Origin: Posidonia oceanica
Lineage: Eukaryota > Streptophyta > Magnoliopsida > Alismatales > Posidoniaceae
DNA: 64,000 nucleotides
Direction: 5' to 3'
Assembly: GCA_037176725.1 (NCBI GenBank)
Contig: JAZBRS010000020.1
Span: 56,448,001 to 56,512,000 of the forward strand
Both the position numbers and the translations under genes were made by a program. Positions 1-12,065 of this stretch are shown one piece after another. Below the pieces are notes generated by a model that was given only the letters and a program-made list of their open reading frames with translations, ran no database searches and was not told the origin of the DNA. Position 1 is the stretch's first letter. Every line of letters starts with the position of its first letter.

Positions 1-3000
1 CAACTTGCTTGCTTCCTTGTGTCGGGCGGATAGAGTCTTGCTTGCTTGCTTCCTCGTGCCAGGTGGACGAGGACAAGTTTGTGTCTCCGGGACCTGGTTT
101 GGGTGGACAAAGTTCTGCTTGCTTGCTTCGTCGTGCCGGGCAGACGAGAACAAGGTTGCTTACACGTGACTTTCTCTGGGCGGACAGAGTCCTGCTTGCT
201 TGCTTCCTCGTGCCAGGCGGACGAGGACAAGTTTTGCTTCCGTGCGACTTTGTCTGGGTGGACAGAGTACTGCTTGCTTGCTTCCTCGTGCATGGTGGAC
301 AAGCACTAGTTTGCTTCTACATGACTTAGTCCAGGCGGACAGAGTCCTGCTTGCTTGCTTCCTCGTGCCGGGTGGACGAGGACAAGTTTGCTTCTGCATG
401 ACTTTGTCCAGGCGGACAAAGCCTAGCTTGCTTGCTTCCACATGCCGGGCGGACAATGACAAGTTTGCTTCCGCGTGACTTTGTCCGGGCGGACGTTGTC
501 CTGCTTGCTTGCTTCCTCGTGCCGGGTGGACGAGGTCAAGTTTTTCTTCCGCGAGACTTTGTTCAGGCAGATAGAGTCCTGCTTGCTCGCTTCCTTGTGC
601 CGGGCGGACGGGGACTAGTTTGCTTACGCATGACTTTGTCCTGGCGAACGGAGTCCTACTTGCTTGCTTCCTCGTGCCGGGTGGACGAGGACAAGTTTGC
701 TTCCATGTGACTTTGTCCAGGCAGACAGAGTCCTGCTTGCTTGCTTCCTCGTGTCGGGTGGACGAGGACAAGTTCGCTTCCATGTGACTTTGTTCGGGTG
801 GACAGAGTCCTGCTTGCTTGCTTCCTCGTGGCGCGTGTACGAGGACATGTTTGCTTCTGTGTGACTTTGTCCGGGTGGACGGAGTCCTGCTTGCTTCATT
901 CCTTGTTTGGGGTGGACGAGGACAAGTTTGCTTCTACGTGACTTTGTCTGGGCGGACAGAGTCCAGCTTGCATGCTTCCTCGTGCCGTGTGTACGAGGAC
1001 ATGTTCGCTTCTGTGTGACTTTGTCTTGGTGGACGTAGTCCTGCTTGCTTCCTTCCTCGTGCCGGGTGGACGAGGACAAAGTTTGCTTCTACGTGACTTT
1101 GTCCAAGGGAACAAAGTCCAACTTGCTTGCTTCCTCGTGCCGGGCAGACGAGGACAAGTTTGCTTCCACGTGACTTTGCCTGGCCGGACAGATTCCTACA
1201 TGCTGGCTTCCTCGGGCCACGCAGACAACGACAAGTTTTGCTTCTACATGACATCGTCAAGGGAGACAGAGTCCAGCTTGCTTGCTTCCTTGTGCTAGGT
1301 GGACGTGGACAACTTTGCTTCTGTGTAACTAAGTCTGGGCGGACGGAGTCCTGCTTGCTTGCTTCCTCGTGCCTGGTGGATGAGGACAAGTTTTCTTCTA
1401 CGTGACTTAGACCTGGTGGCCAAAGCCTAGCTTGCTTGCTTCCTCGTGCCGGGCGGACAAATCCTAGCTTGCTTGCTTCCTCGTGCCAGGCGGACAAGGA
1501 CAAGTTTGCTTCTGCGTGACTTCGTCTGGGCGGACATAGTCTGGCTTGCTTGCTTCCTCGTGCTAGGCAGACGAGGTCTAGTTTTGCTTCTGCGCGACTT
1601 TGTTCGGGCTGACAGAGACTAGCTAGCTTGCTTCCTCATGCCTGGTGGACGAGGACAAGTTTGCTTCTACGTGACTTTGTCCAGGTGGATAGAGTCCAGC
1701 GTGCTTGCTTCATCGTGCCGGGTGGACGAGGACAAGTTTACTTCTGCATGACTTTGTCTAGGCAGACAGAGTGCTGCTCGCTTGCTTCCTCGTGCCAGGT
1801 GGACGAGGACAAGTTTGGTTCTGTGTGACTTTGTCCTGGTCGCTTGCTTCCTCGTGCCGGGTGAACGAGGACAAGTTTGCTTCCACGTGACTTTGTCCAG
1901 GCAAACAGAATCCTGCTTGCTTGCTTCCTCGTGTCGGGTGGACGAGGACAAGGTCGCTTCCATGTGACTTTGTCCAGTGGACAGAGTCCTGCTTGCTTGC
2001 TTCCTCGTGGTGGGTGTACGAGGACATGTTTGCTTCTGTGTGACTTTATCCGGGTGGACGGAGTCCTGCTTGCTTCATTCCTTGTTTGGGGTGGACAAGG
2101 ACAAGTTTGCTTCTACGTGACTTTGTCCGGGCGGACAGAGTCCAGCTTGCACACTTCCTCGTGCCGTGTGTACGAGGACATGTTCGCTTCTGCGTGACTT
2201 TGTCATGGCGGACAGAGTCCTGCTTGCTTCCTTCCTCATGTCGGGTGGACGCAGACAAAGTTTGCTTCTACGTGACTTTGTCCAGGCAGATAGAGTCCTG
2301 CGTGCTTGCTTCATCGTGCCGGGTGGACGAGGACAAGTTTACTTCTACATGACTTTGTCCAGGCGGACAGAGTGCTGCTCGCTTGCTTCCTCGTGCCAGG
2401 TGGACGAGGACAAGTTTGGTTCTGTGTGACTTTGTCTTGGTTGCTTTCTTCCTCGTGCTGGGTGGACGAGGACAAGTTTGCTTCTGCATGACTTTGTCCT
2501 TGCAGATAGAGTCCTGCTTGCTTGCTTCCTCGTGCCGGGCGAATGAGTACAAGTTTGCTTCCACATGACTTTGTCCTGGCGAATAGAGTCCTGCTTGCTT
2601 GCTTCTTTGTGCTGTGCAGATGTGGACAAGTTCGCATCCACGTGACTTTGTCCGGGCAGACAGAGTCCTGCTTGCATGCTTCCTCGTGCCAGGTGTACGA
2701 GGATATGATCGCTTCCGCGTGACTTTCTCATGGCAAACGGAGTCTTGCTTGCTTCCTTCCTCGTGCCGGGTGGCCGAGGACAAAGTTTGCTTCTACGTGA
2801 CTTTGTCTGGGCGGACAAAGTCCAACTTGCTTGCTTCCTCGTGCTGGGCAGACAAGGACAAGTTTGCTTCCGCGTGACTTTGTCCAGGCGAACTAATTCC
2901 TGCATGCTTGCTTCCTCGTGCTAGGCGGACAAGGACAAGTTTTGCTTCTGCAGGACATTGTCAAGGCAGACAGAGTCTTGCTTGCTTGCTTCCTCGTGCT

Positions 3001-6000
3001 AGGTTGACATGCACAAGTTTGCTTCTGTGTAACTAAGTCCAAGCGGACAGAGTCCTGCTTGCTTGTTTCCTCATGCAGGGTTGACGAGGACAAGTTTTCT
3101 TCTACATGTCTTTGTCCTGGTAGACAAAGCCTACCTTGCTTCCACATGCCAGGCAGGCAAGGACAAGTTTGCTTCCGCGTGACTTCATTCGGGCGGACAT
3201 AGTCCTGCTTTCTTGCTTCCATATGCCGGGCGGACGTGGTCAAGTTTTGCTTCTACGCGACTCTGTTCGGGTAGACAGAGACCAGCTAGCTTGCTTCCCT
3301 GTGCCAGGTCGACGACGACAAGTTTGCTTCTACATGACTTTGTCCAGGCGGATAGAGTCCTGCTTGCTTGCTTCATCGTGCCAGGTTGACGAGGACAAGT
3401 TTACTTCTACATGAGTTTGTCCGGGTGGACAGAGTCCTGCTTGCTTGCTTCCTCGTGCCAGGTGGACGAGGACAAGTTTTGTTCTGCGAGACTTTGTCCG
3501 GGCGGACAAAGTCTTGCTTGCTTGCTTCCTCGTGGCGGGCGGATGAGGACAAGTTGGCTTCCGCGTGACTTTGTCCCAGTGGATAAAGTCCAGCTTGCTT
3601 GCTTCCTCGTGCCGGGTGGACGAGGACAAGTTTGCTTCTACGTGACTTTGTCCTTGCAAATAGAGTCCTGCATGCTTGCTTCCTCGCGCCAGGCGAACGT
3701 GGACAAGTTTGCTTCCGCATGACTTTGTCTTGGCGAACAGAGTCCTATTTCCTAGCTTCCTCATGCCATGCAGATGAGGGCAAGTTCGCTTCCACGTGAT
3801 TTTGTCTTGGCAGACAGAGTCCTGCTTACTTGCTTCCTCATGCCGGGAGGACGTGGACAAGTTTGCTTCCGCATGACTTTGTCTGGACGTTCAAAGTCCT
3901 GCTTGCTTGCTTCCTCGAGCCCGGTGAACAAGGACAAGTTGGCTCCCGCATGACTTTTTCCGGGCGGACAGAGTCCTGCTTGCTTGCTTCCCCTTGCCAG
4001 GTGGACGAGGACAAGTTTTCTTCTGCATGACTTTGTCCTCACGGACAAAGCCAAGCTTGCTTGCTTCCTTGTGCCAGGCGGACATGGACAAGTTTGCTTC
4101 CAAGAGAATTCGTCCAGGCAGACATAGTTCAGCTTGCTTGCTTCCTCGTGCCGGGCGGACGAGGTCAAGTTTTGCTTCCGCACAACTTTTTTCGGGTAGA
4201 CAAAGACCTGGTAGCTTGCTTCCTCATGCCTGGTGGATGAGGACATGTTTGCTTCTACGTGACTTTGTCCAGGCGGATAGAGTCTTGCTTGCTTGCTTCA
4301 TCATGGCGGGTGGACGAGGACAAGTTTACTTCTGCATGACTTTGTCTGGGCATACAGAGTCCTGCTCGCTTGCTTCCTCGTGCTAGGTGGATGAGGACAA
4401 GTTTGGTTCAGCATGACATTGTCCGGGTGGACAAAGTCCGGCTTGCTTGCTTCCTCGTGCCGGGTGGACAAGGACAAGTTCGCTTCTGCGTGACTTTGTC
4501 CAGGCAGACAAAGTCCTGCTTGCTTGCTTCCTCGTGCCGGGTGGACGAGGGCAAGCTTGCTTCTGCGTAACTTTGTCCTTGCAGATAGAGTCCTGCTAGC
4601 TTGCTTCCTCGTGCTGGTCGAACGAGGACATGTTTGCTTCCGCATAACTTTGTCTTGGCGAACGGAGTCCAGCTTGCTTGCATACTCGTGCCGGGCAGAT
4701 GAGGACATGTTCGCTTCCACATGACTTTGTCTGGGCAAACAGAGTCCTGCTTGCTTGCTTCCTCGTGCCGGGAGGACGTGGACAAGTTTGCTTCTGCATG
4801 ACTTTGTCTGGACGTTCAGAGTCCTACTTGCTTGCTTCCTCGTGCCGAGTGGACTAGGACAAGTTTTGCATCAGCGCGACTTTGTCCAGGCAGACAGAGT
4901 CCAGCTTGCTTGCTTCCTCGTGCCAGGTGAACAAAGACCTGCTTGATTGCTTCCTCGTGCCAGGTGGACGAGCACAAGTTTGCTTCTGCGTGACTTGGTC
5001 TAGGCGGACAAGGTCCTGCTTGCTTGCTTCGTCGCGTCGGGTGGACGAGGACATGTTTGCTTCCGTGTGACTTTGTCTGGGTGGACAGAGTCCTGCTTGC
5101 TTGCTTCCTCGTGCCAGGTGGACGAAGACAAGTTTTGATTCTGTGCAACTTTGTCCAAGTGGACAGAGTCCTGCTTGCTTGCATCCTCGCACATGGTGGA
5201 CAAGCACTAGTTTGCTTCTACGTGACTTAGTCTAGGCAGACAGAGTCCTGCTTGCTTGCTTCCTCATGCCGGGTGGACGAGGACAAGTTTGCTTCTGCGT
5301 GACTTTGTCCAAGTGGACAAAGCCGTGCATGCTTGCTTCCACATGCCGGACGGACAAGGGCAAGTTTGCTTCCGCGAGACTTTGTCCGGGCGGACATAGT
5401 CCAGCTAGCTTGCTTCCTCATGTCGGGTGGACGTGGTCAGGTTTTGCTTCCGTGCGACTTTGTTCGAGCAGACAGAGTCCAGCAAGCTTGTTTCCTCATG
5501 CCTGGTGGTCGAGGACAAGTTTGCTTCTGCGTGACTTTGTATGGGCAGATAGAGTCCTGCTTGCTTGCTTCAACGTGCCGGGTGGACAAGGAAAAGTTTA
5601 CTTCTTCATGACTTTGTCCGGGTGGATAGAGTCCTGCTCGCATGCTTCCTCGTGCCAGGTGGAAGTGGACAAGTATGGTTCTGCGTGACTTTGTCCAGGC
5701 AGACAAAGTCCTGCTTGCTTGCTTCCTCGTGCCGGGTAGATGAGGACTAGTTGGCTCCCGCGTGACTTTGTCCGGGCGGACAAAGTCCCGCTTGCTTGCT
5801 TCCTTGTGCCGGGTGGACGAGGACAAGCTTGCTTCTCCGTGACTTTATCCTTGTAGACGGAGTCCTACTTGCTTGCTTCCTCGTGCCGGGCGGACGAGGA
5901 CAAGTTTACTTCCACATGACTTTGTCCTGGCGAACAGAGTCCTTCTTGCTTGCTTCCTCGTGCCAGGTGGACGAGGACAAGATCGCTTCCATGTGACTTT

Positions 6001-9000
6001 GTCGAGGCGAACACAGTCCTACTAGCATGCTTCTTCGTGTTGGATGCACGTGGACAAGTTTGCTTCCGCGTGACTTCATTCGGACGTTCAAAGTCCTGCT
6101 TGCTTGCTTCCTTGTGCCTGGCGAACAAGGACTAGTTGGCTTCCGCATGACTTTTTCCAGGCAGACCGAGTCCTACTTGCTTGCTTCCTCGTACTGGGTG
6201 GACTAGGACAAGTTTTGCATCAACGCGACTTTGTATGGTCGGACAGAGTCCAGCTTGCTTGCTTCCTCATGCCGAGCAGACAGAGTCCCGCTTGCTTGCT
6301 TCCGCGTGCTGGGTGGACGAGGACAAGTTTGCTTCAGCGTGACTTGGTCCGGCGGACAAAGTTCTACTTGCTTGCTTCATCGTGCCAGGCAGACGAGGAC
6401 AAGTTTGCTTCCACGTGACTTTTTCTGGGCAGACAGAGTCCTGCTTGCTTGCTTCCTCATGCTAGGTGGATGAGGACAAGTTTTGCGTCCGCGCGACTCT
6501 GTCCGGGTGGACAGAGTCCTGCTTGCTTGCTTCCTCGTGCAAGTTTGCTTCTATGTGACTTAGTCCGGGCAGACAGAGTCCTGCTTGCTTGCTTCCTCGT
6601 GCCTGGTGGACAGGGACTAGTTTGCTTTTGTGTGACTTTGTCCGGGCGGTCAAGTCTTGCTTGCTTGCTTCCTCGTGCGGGGTGGACGATGACAAGTTTG
6701 CTTCCACGTGACATCGTCTGGGCAGACAGAATACAGCTTGCTTGCTTCCTCGTGTCGTGCAGACAAGGACAAGCTTTGCTTCAGCACAACAATGTCCGGG
6801 CAGACAGAGACCTACTTGCTTGCTTCATCGTGCCAGGTGGACGAGGACAAGTTTGCTTCAGCGTGACTTTGTCGAGGCGGACAGAGTCCAGCTTGCTTGC
6901 TTCCTCGTGCCGGGTGGTCGAGGAAAAGTTTGCTTCTGCGTGGCTTTGTCCGGGAGGACAGAGTCCTGCTCTCTTGCTACCTCGTGCCAGGTGGACGAGG
7001 ACAAGTTTGCTTCTACGTGACTTTGTCCAAGCGAACAAAGTCCTGCTTGCTTGCTTCTTCGTGCCAGGCAGACGGGGACAAGTTGGCTTCTGCGTGGCAT
7101 TGTCCGGGCAGACAGAGTCCTGCTTGCTAGCTTCCTCGTGCCGAGTGGACGACGACATGTTTGCTTCAGCTTGACTTTGTCCGGGTGGATTGAGTCCTGC
7201 TTGCTTGCTTCCTCGTGCTGGGCAGACGAGGACAAGTTTGCTTCCGCCTGACATTGTCCGGGCGGACTGAGTCCAGCTTGCTTGCTTCCTTGTGCCAGGC
7301 GGACGAGGACAGGTTGGCTTCCATGTGACCTTGTCCGAGCGGACAGAGTCTTGCTAGCTTGCTTCCTCGTGCCGGGTGGACGAGGACATGTTTGCTTCCG
7401 AGAGACTTTGTCCCATCGGACAATGTCAAGCATGTTTGCTTCCTTGTGCCGAGTGGACGAGGACAACTTGGCTTCTGCACGACTTTGTCCAGGCGGACAG
7501 AGTCTTGCTTGCTTGCTTCCTCATGTCGGGCGGACGAGGACTAATTTCGCTTCCACGCGACTTCGTCCGAGTGGACAGAGTCCAACTTGCTTGCTTCCTC
7601 GTGTCGGGTGGACGAGGACAAGTTTGCTTCTACGTGACTTTGTCCGAGTGAAGAGAGTCCTACTTGCTTGCTTCCTCATGCCGGGTGGACAGGACAAGTT
7701 TACTTCTACGTGACTTTGTCCGTGCGAACAAAGTCCTGCTTGCTTGCTTCCTCATGCTGGGCGGACGAGGACATGTTGGCTTCCGCGTGACTTTGTCCGG
7801 GCAGACAAAGTCTTGCTTGCTTGCTTCCTTGTGCTGGGTGGACGGGGACAAGTTTGCTTCTGCTTGACTTTGTCAAGGCAGACGGAGTCCTGTTTGCTTG
7901 CTTCCTCGGGCCAAGTGGACGAGAACAAGTTTGCCTTTGCGTGACTTTGTCCAGGTGGACAAAGTCCTGCTTGCTTGCATCCTCATGCCAGGCAGACAAA
8001 GACATTTTTGCTTCCACATGACTTTGTCTGGGCAGACAGAGTCCTACTTGCTTGCTTCCTCATGCCAGGTGGACGGGGTCAATTTTGCTTCTACGTGACT
8101 TTGTCTGAGCGAACAGAGTCTTGCTTGCTTGCTTACTCGTGCCGGGTTGACGAGATCAATTTTGCTTCCACGTGACCTTGTCCGGGCGGACTGTGTCCTG
8201 CTTGCTTGCTTCCTCGTGCCGGGTGGACGAGGACAAGTTTTCTTCTGCTTCACTTTGTCCAAGCGGACAAAGTCCTAATTGCTTGCTTCCTCGTGGTGGG
8301 AGGACGAGGATAAGTTTGCTTCCACGTGACTTTGTTTGGGTGGACATAGTCCTGCTTGCTTGCTTCCTCGTGCTAGGCGGACGAGGACAAGTTTTGCTTC
8401 CACATGACTTTGCCTGGGTGGACAGAGTCCTGCTTGCTTGCTTCCTCATGTAAGGTGGACGAGGACTAGTTTGCTTCTGCGTGACTTAGTCCGAGCGGAT
8501 AGAGTCCTGCTTGCTTGCTTCCTCGTGTCGGGTGGACGAGGATAGGTTTGCTTCTATGTGACTTTGTCCTGGCGGACAACGTCCTTCTTGCTTGCTTCCT
8601 CGTGCCGGGCAGCGAGGACAAGTTTGCTTCTGCGTGACTTCATCTGGGTGGATAGAATCCTGCTTGCTTGCATCATCGTGCCGGGCGGACGAGGACACGT
8701 TTTGCTTCTACGCGACATTGTCCGGGTGGACACAATCCTGCTTGCTTGCTTCCTCATGCCGAGTGGATGAGGACAAGTTTGCTTCTGCGTGACTTTGTCC
8801 GGGCGGACAGTGTCCTGCTTGCTTGCTTCATCGTGTTGGGTTGTCGAGGAGAAGTTTACTTCTGCATGACTTTGTCCAGGAGGACAGAGTCCTACTCGCT
8901 TGCTTCCTCGTGCCTGGTGGAGAAGGACAAGTTTGCTTCTGCATGACTTTGTCCGGGCGAGCATTGTCTTGCTTGCTTGCTTCCTCGTGCCAGGTGGACG

Positions 9001-9402
9001 TGGACAAGTTGGCTTCCACGTGACATTGTCCCAGCAGTCCTGCTTGCTTGCTTCCTCGTGCTAGGTGGACGAGGACAAGTTTTCTTCGGCATGACTTTGT
9101 CCAGGTGGACAGAGTCCTGCTTGCTTGCTTCCTCATGTCGGGCGGACGAGGACAAGTTTGCTTCCTCGTGACTTTGTCTGGGCAGACTGAGTCCAGCTTG
9201 CTTGCTTCCTCGTGCCAGGTGGACAAGGACAAATTTGCTTTCGTGTGACTTTGTCCCGACGGACAAAGTCTCGCATGCTTGCTTCCTCGTGCCGGGTGGA
9301 CGAGGACAAGTTGGGTTCCGCATGACATTGTTTGGGCGGACAGAGTCCAGCTTGTTGCTTCCTCATGCCGGGTGGAAGAGGACAAGTTTGCTTCTGTGTG
9401 AC
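1..9402. repeat. 77-bp satellite array, about 122 copies
   Basis: The stretch is a continuous head-to-tail array of a 77-bp unit; marker words recur every 77 bp (for example at 664, 741, 818 and 7744, 7821, 7898, 7975). Each unit has two dyads: arms GACTTTGTCC and GGACARAGTC around GGGC, and arms CCTCGT and ACGAGG around a 9-nt loop with core CCGGGTGG. Copies differ at perhaps 10-20 percent of positions by eye, so the array is not freshly amplified. Some units are shortened (near 1835, 2440, 4935, 6540). Because 77 is not a multiple of 3, many overlapping 60-200-codon open frames run through it on both strands; these are not genes. The array continues off the left edge and ends at 9402, where the LTR of element E1 begins. 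Confidence 0.96.
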
Positions 9403-10149
9403 TGTGTCCTTATGACAAAAAAATCTCGCGGACCGCAGTGCTAGATCGGACCGACAACGGGCGTAGGGGAGATAGATGTCACGGATAATGGGTGAAGGAA
9501 ACAGAATAATAAGACAAAACGAAGTCACCACCTAGTCTATTGTCGGAAGATGAAGAAAATCGAGGAAAACAATGATATGCATGCAATATGATGCTAAATG
9601 AATAACTCGTGCCAATGGATGCAGATACAATGGTCACTGCGAGCCAAAAGAGACGGTAAGGACTCCTGTTACGCATGGGGAAGGTGTTAAGCACCCCATG
9701 CGCCCGAGGAGCAGTCATTCTAGGCTAATCTCGCTCGAATGTGTGGTATGAATGCTCTGCTATACCATGATTTAACATGCTTAAATGTATGCTTAAAATG
9801 CCATGAGGGAAAACAAAACATACAATCTATGTGCTTAGTGGCACTATTGGTATCAAAACCGAGCGTACCACGGTTCCAAAGAAGTCCAAATAGTAAACAT
9901 CATCGCCCTAAATGCAATGCATGCGAGAAACAAAATGTCGGATAAAACCATGCAATGCGAATAGCAACATGCAAAGGGAAACAAAACAGAAGCAGAAAAC
10001 CAAGCAATGCAAAGGTGCGGCAAGCAAAGGGAAACAAAGTAGAGGTGATAAAGCCTAATTTACATGCTCTAGAAGACAGATCAAGAAAACAATGTATGCA
10101 ATGCAAATTATAAGGCGAAACCTACAAACATGCAATAAAAGGGGAAATT

Positions 10150-10520
10150 CAGAATGATCAGCAGTGACTCAAAGGAGCATAACTTGATGATCTGATGCCT
10201 GATATGAGTAAACTCAAATTTGAATGAAAGATCATTCAACAAGGAGGATCCTGATGATTAGATCATCAAGATCCAACGGTCTGATCAAAAGTTATTCAGA
10301 GATCAAACCAGAGGGATCCGGGATCAAACAGGCATTGAATGTCAAATCTCATAATGATATGCAATGACTTAAATGGGCATAACTTGATGATTTGATGCCT
10401 GATCTAAGTAAACTCAGATTTGAATGAAAGATAATTCAACAGGGAAGATCTAGATGATTAGATCATCAAGATGCAACGGTCTGATCAAAAGTTATTCAGA
10501 GATCAAGCCAGATAAGTCAA
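10150..10520. repeat. 200-bp direct duplication in the E1 LTR
   Basis: Two copies of a 160-180-bp block lie 200 bp apart; the word AACTTGATGA begins at 10181 and again at 10381. Each copy ends with the imperfect palindrome around AACGGTCTGATC (10270-10286 and about 10470-10486). Related boxes occur in the E3 LTRs and in E6. Confidence 0.88.
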
Positions 10521-10734
10521 AGGCTAGATGAAACCCAATGATGCAAAAGATGTCAAATTGGGGGTCTAAATGCAATATGTCCATGTATGCATGCAATGCA
10601 ATGAGGTCCTACATGCAATGAGACCAATAATGCTGGAAAAAATGCAAGGGACAACATGCAATGTCATGAAAGTGCAATACATGCAACAGCTCAAATATTG
10701 GACATAAATGCAAGTAAAACAAACTATTGGACCT

Positions 10735-11070
10735 AAATGCAAAGCCGAATACACATGAAAACATGCAACAGTTTGGAATCAGGACTTACATGCAATTTAA
10801 ACAAACTATTGGACTTAAATGCAAAGCAAAATACACATGAAAACATGCAACAGTTTGGAATCAGGACTTACATGCAATTTAAACAAACTGTTGGGCTTAA
10901 ATGTAAAGCAGAATACACATGAAAACATGCAATAGTTTGGAATCAGGACTTACATGCAATTTAAACAAACTGTTGGGCTTCAATGTAAAGCAGAATACAC
11001 ATGAAAACATGCAACAGTTTAGATTTAGGACATACATGCAATTTAAACAAATTGTTGGATTTAATTGCAA
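10735..11070. repeat. 82-bp tandem repeat, about 4 copies
   Basis: The word CATGAAAACATGCAA recurs at 10754, 10836, 10918 and 11000, exactly 82 bp apart. It is part of the E1 LTR and A-rich. Short frames through it are translations of the repeat. Confidence 0.93.
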
Positions 11071-11099
11071 TGCAATATGGTTGCTAAATGAAAGATGTA

Positions 11100-12065
11100 A
11101 GCATGCAGGACTTAAATGCAAATAAACTAAAGTGCTGGATTAAATGGTAATGTAATATAGTTTGAAAAATGAAATTAAATGACTTTTGGAATCATGCAGG
11201 ACTTAAATGCAAATAAACATAAGTGCTGGACTAAATGATAATGCAATATAGTTTGAAAAATGAATTTAAATGAACTATGGATGCATGCAGGACCTAAATG
11301 CAAATAAACTAAAGTCTTGGACTAAAATGCAATGCACTATAGTTTGAAAAATACAATTAAATGACTTCTGGATGCATACAAGACTTAAATGCAATTAAAC
11401 TAAAGTCCTGGACTAAAATGCAATGCAATATAGTTTGAAAAATGAATTTAAATGAACTGTGGATGCATGCAGGACCTAAATGCAAATAAACTAAAGTCCT
11501 AGACTAAAATGCAATGCAATATAGTTTGAAAAATACAATTAAATAACTTCTGTATGCATTTAGGACTTAAAGGCATTTAAACTAAAGTCCTGGACTAAAA
11601 TGCAATGCAATATAGTTTGAAAAATGAAATTAAATGACTTTTGGAATCATGCAGGACTTAAATGCAAATAAACATAAGTGCTGGATTAAATGATAATGCA
11701 ATAAGGTTTAAAAATAAAATTAAATGATTGCTGAGTTGGATGTAGGACTTAAATGCAATTAAACATAAGTTCTAGACTAAAATGCAATGCAATATGATTT
11801 TTAAATAAAAATAAATGAAAACTAAATGAATGTAGGACCTAAATGTAAATAAACTAAGATGCTGAATTTAATTTCAATGCAGTATGGTTTCTAAATGAAA
11901 TTAAATGAAAACTAAATGAATGCAGGATCTATATGCAAATAAACTAAATGTTGGACTTAACATTAATGTAGTATAGTTTTTAAATGGAATTAAATGAAAT
12001 GTAAATGAATGCTGGACCTAAATGAAAATAAACTAAAATGCCGGACCTAATTTCAATGCAGTAAG
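11100..12065. repeat. 91-bp tandem repeat, about 10-11 copies
   Basis: The word AGGACYTAAATGCAAATAAAC recurs near 11107, 11198, 11289, 11379, 11471, 11562, 11653 and 11744, about every 91 bp, and decays towards 12065. It follows the 82-bp array and shares words with it (ATGCAA, TAAACWAA), so the two arrays probably diverged from one seed. Confidence 0.92.

Noticed and set aside
9..9445. Dozens of overlapping open frames of 60-207 codons on both strands
   Set aside because: They are translations of the 77-bp satellite; the same peptide recurs in shifting frames and on both strands.
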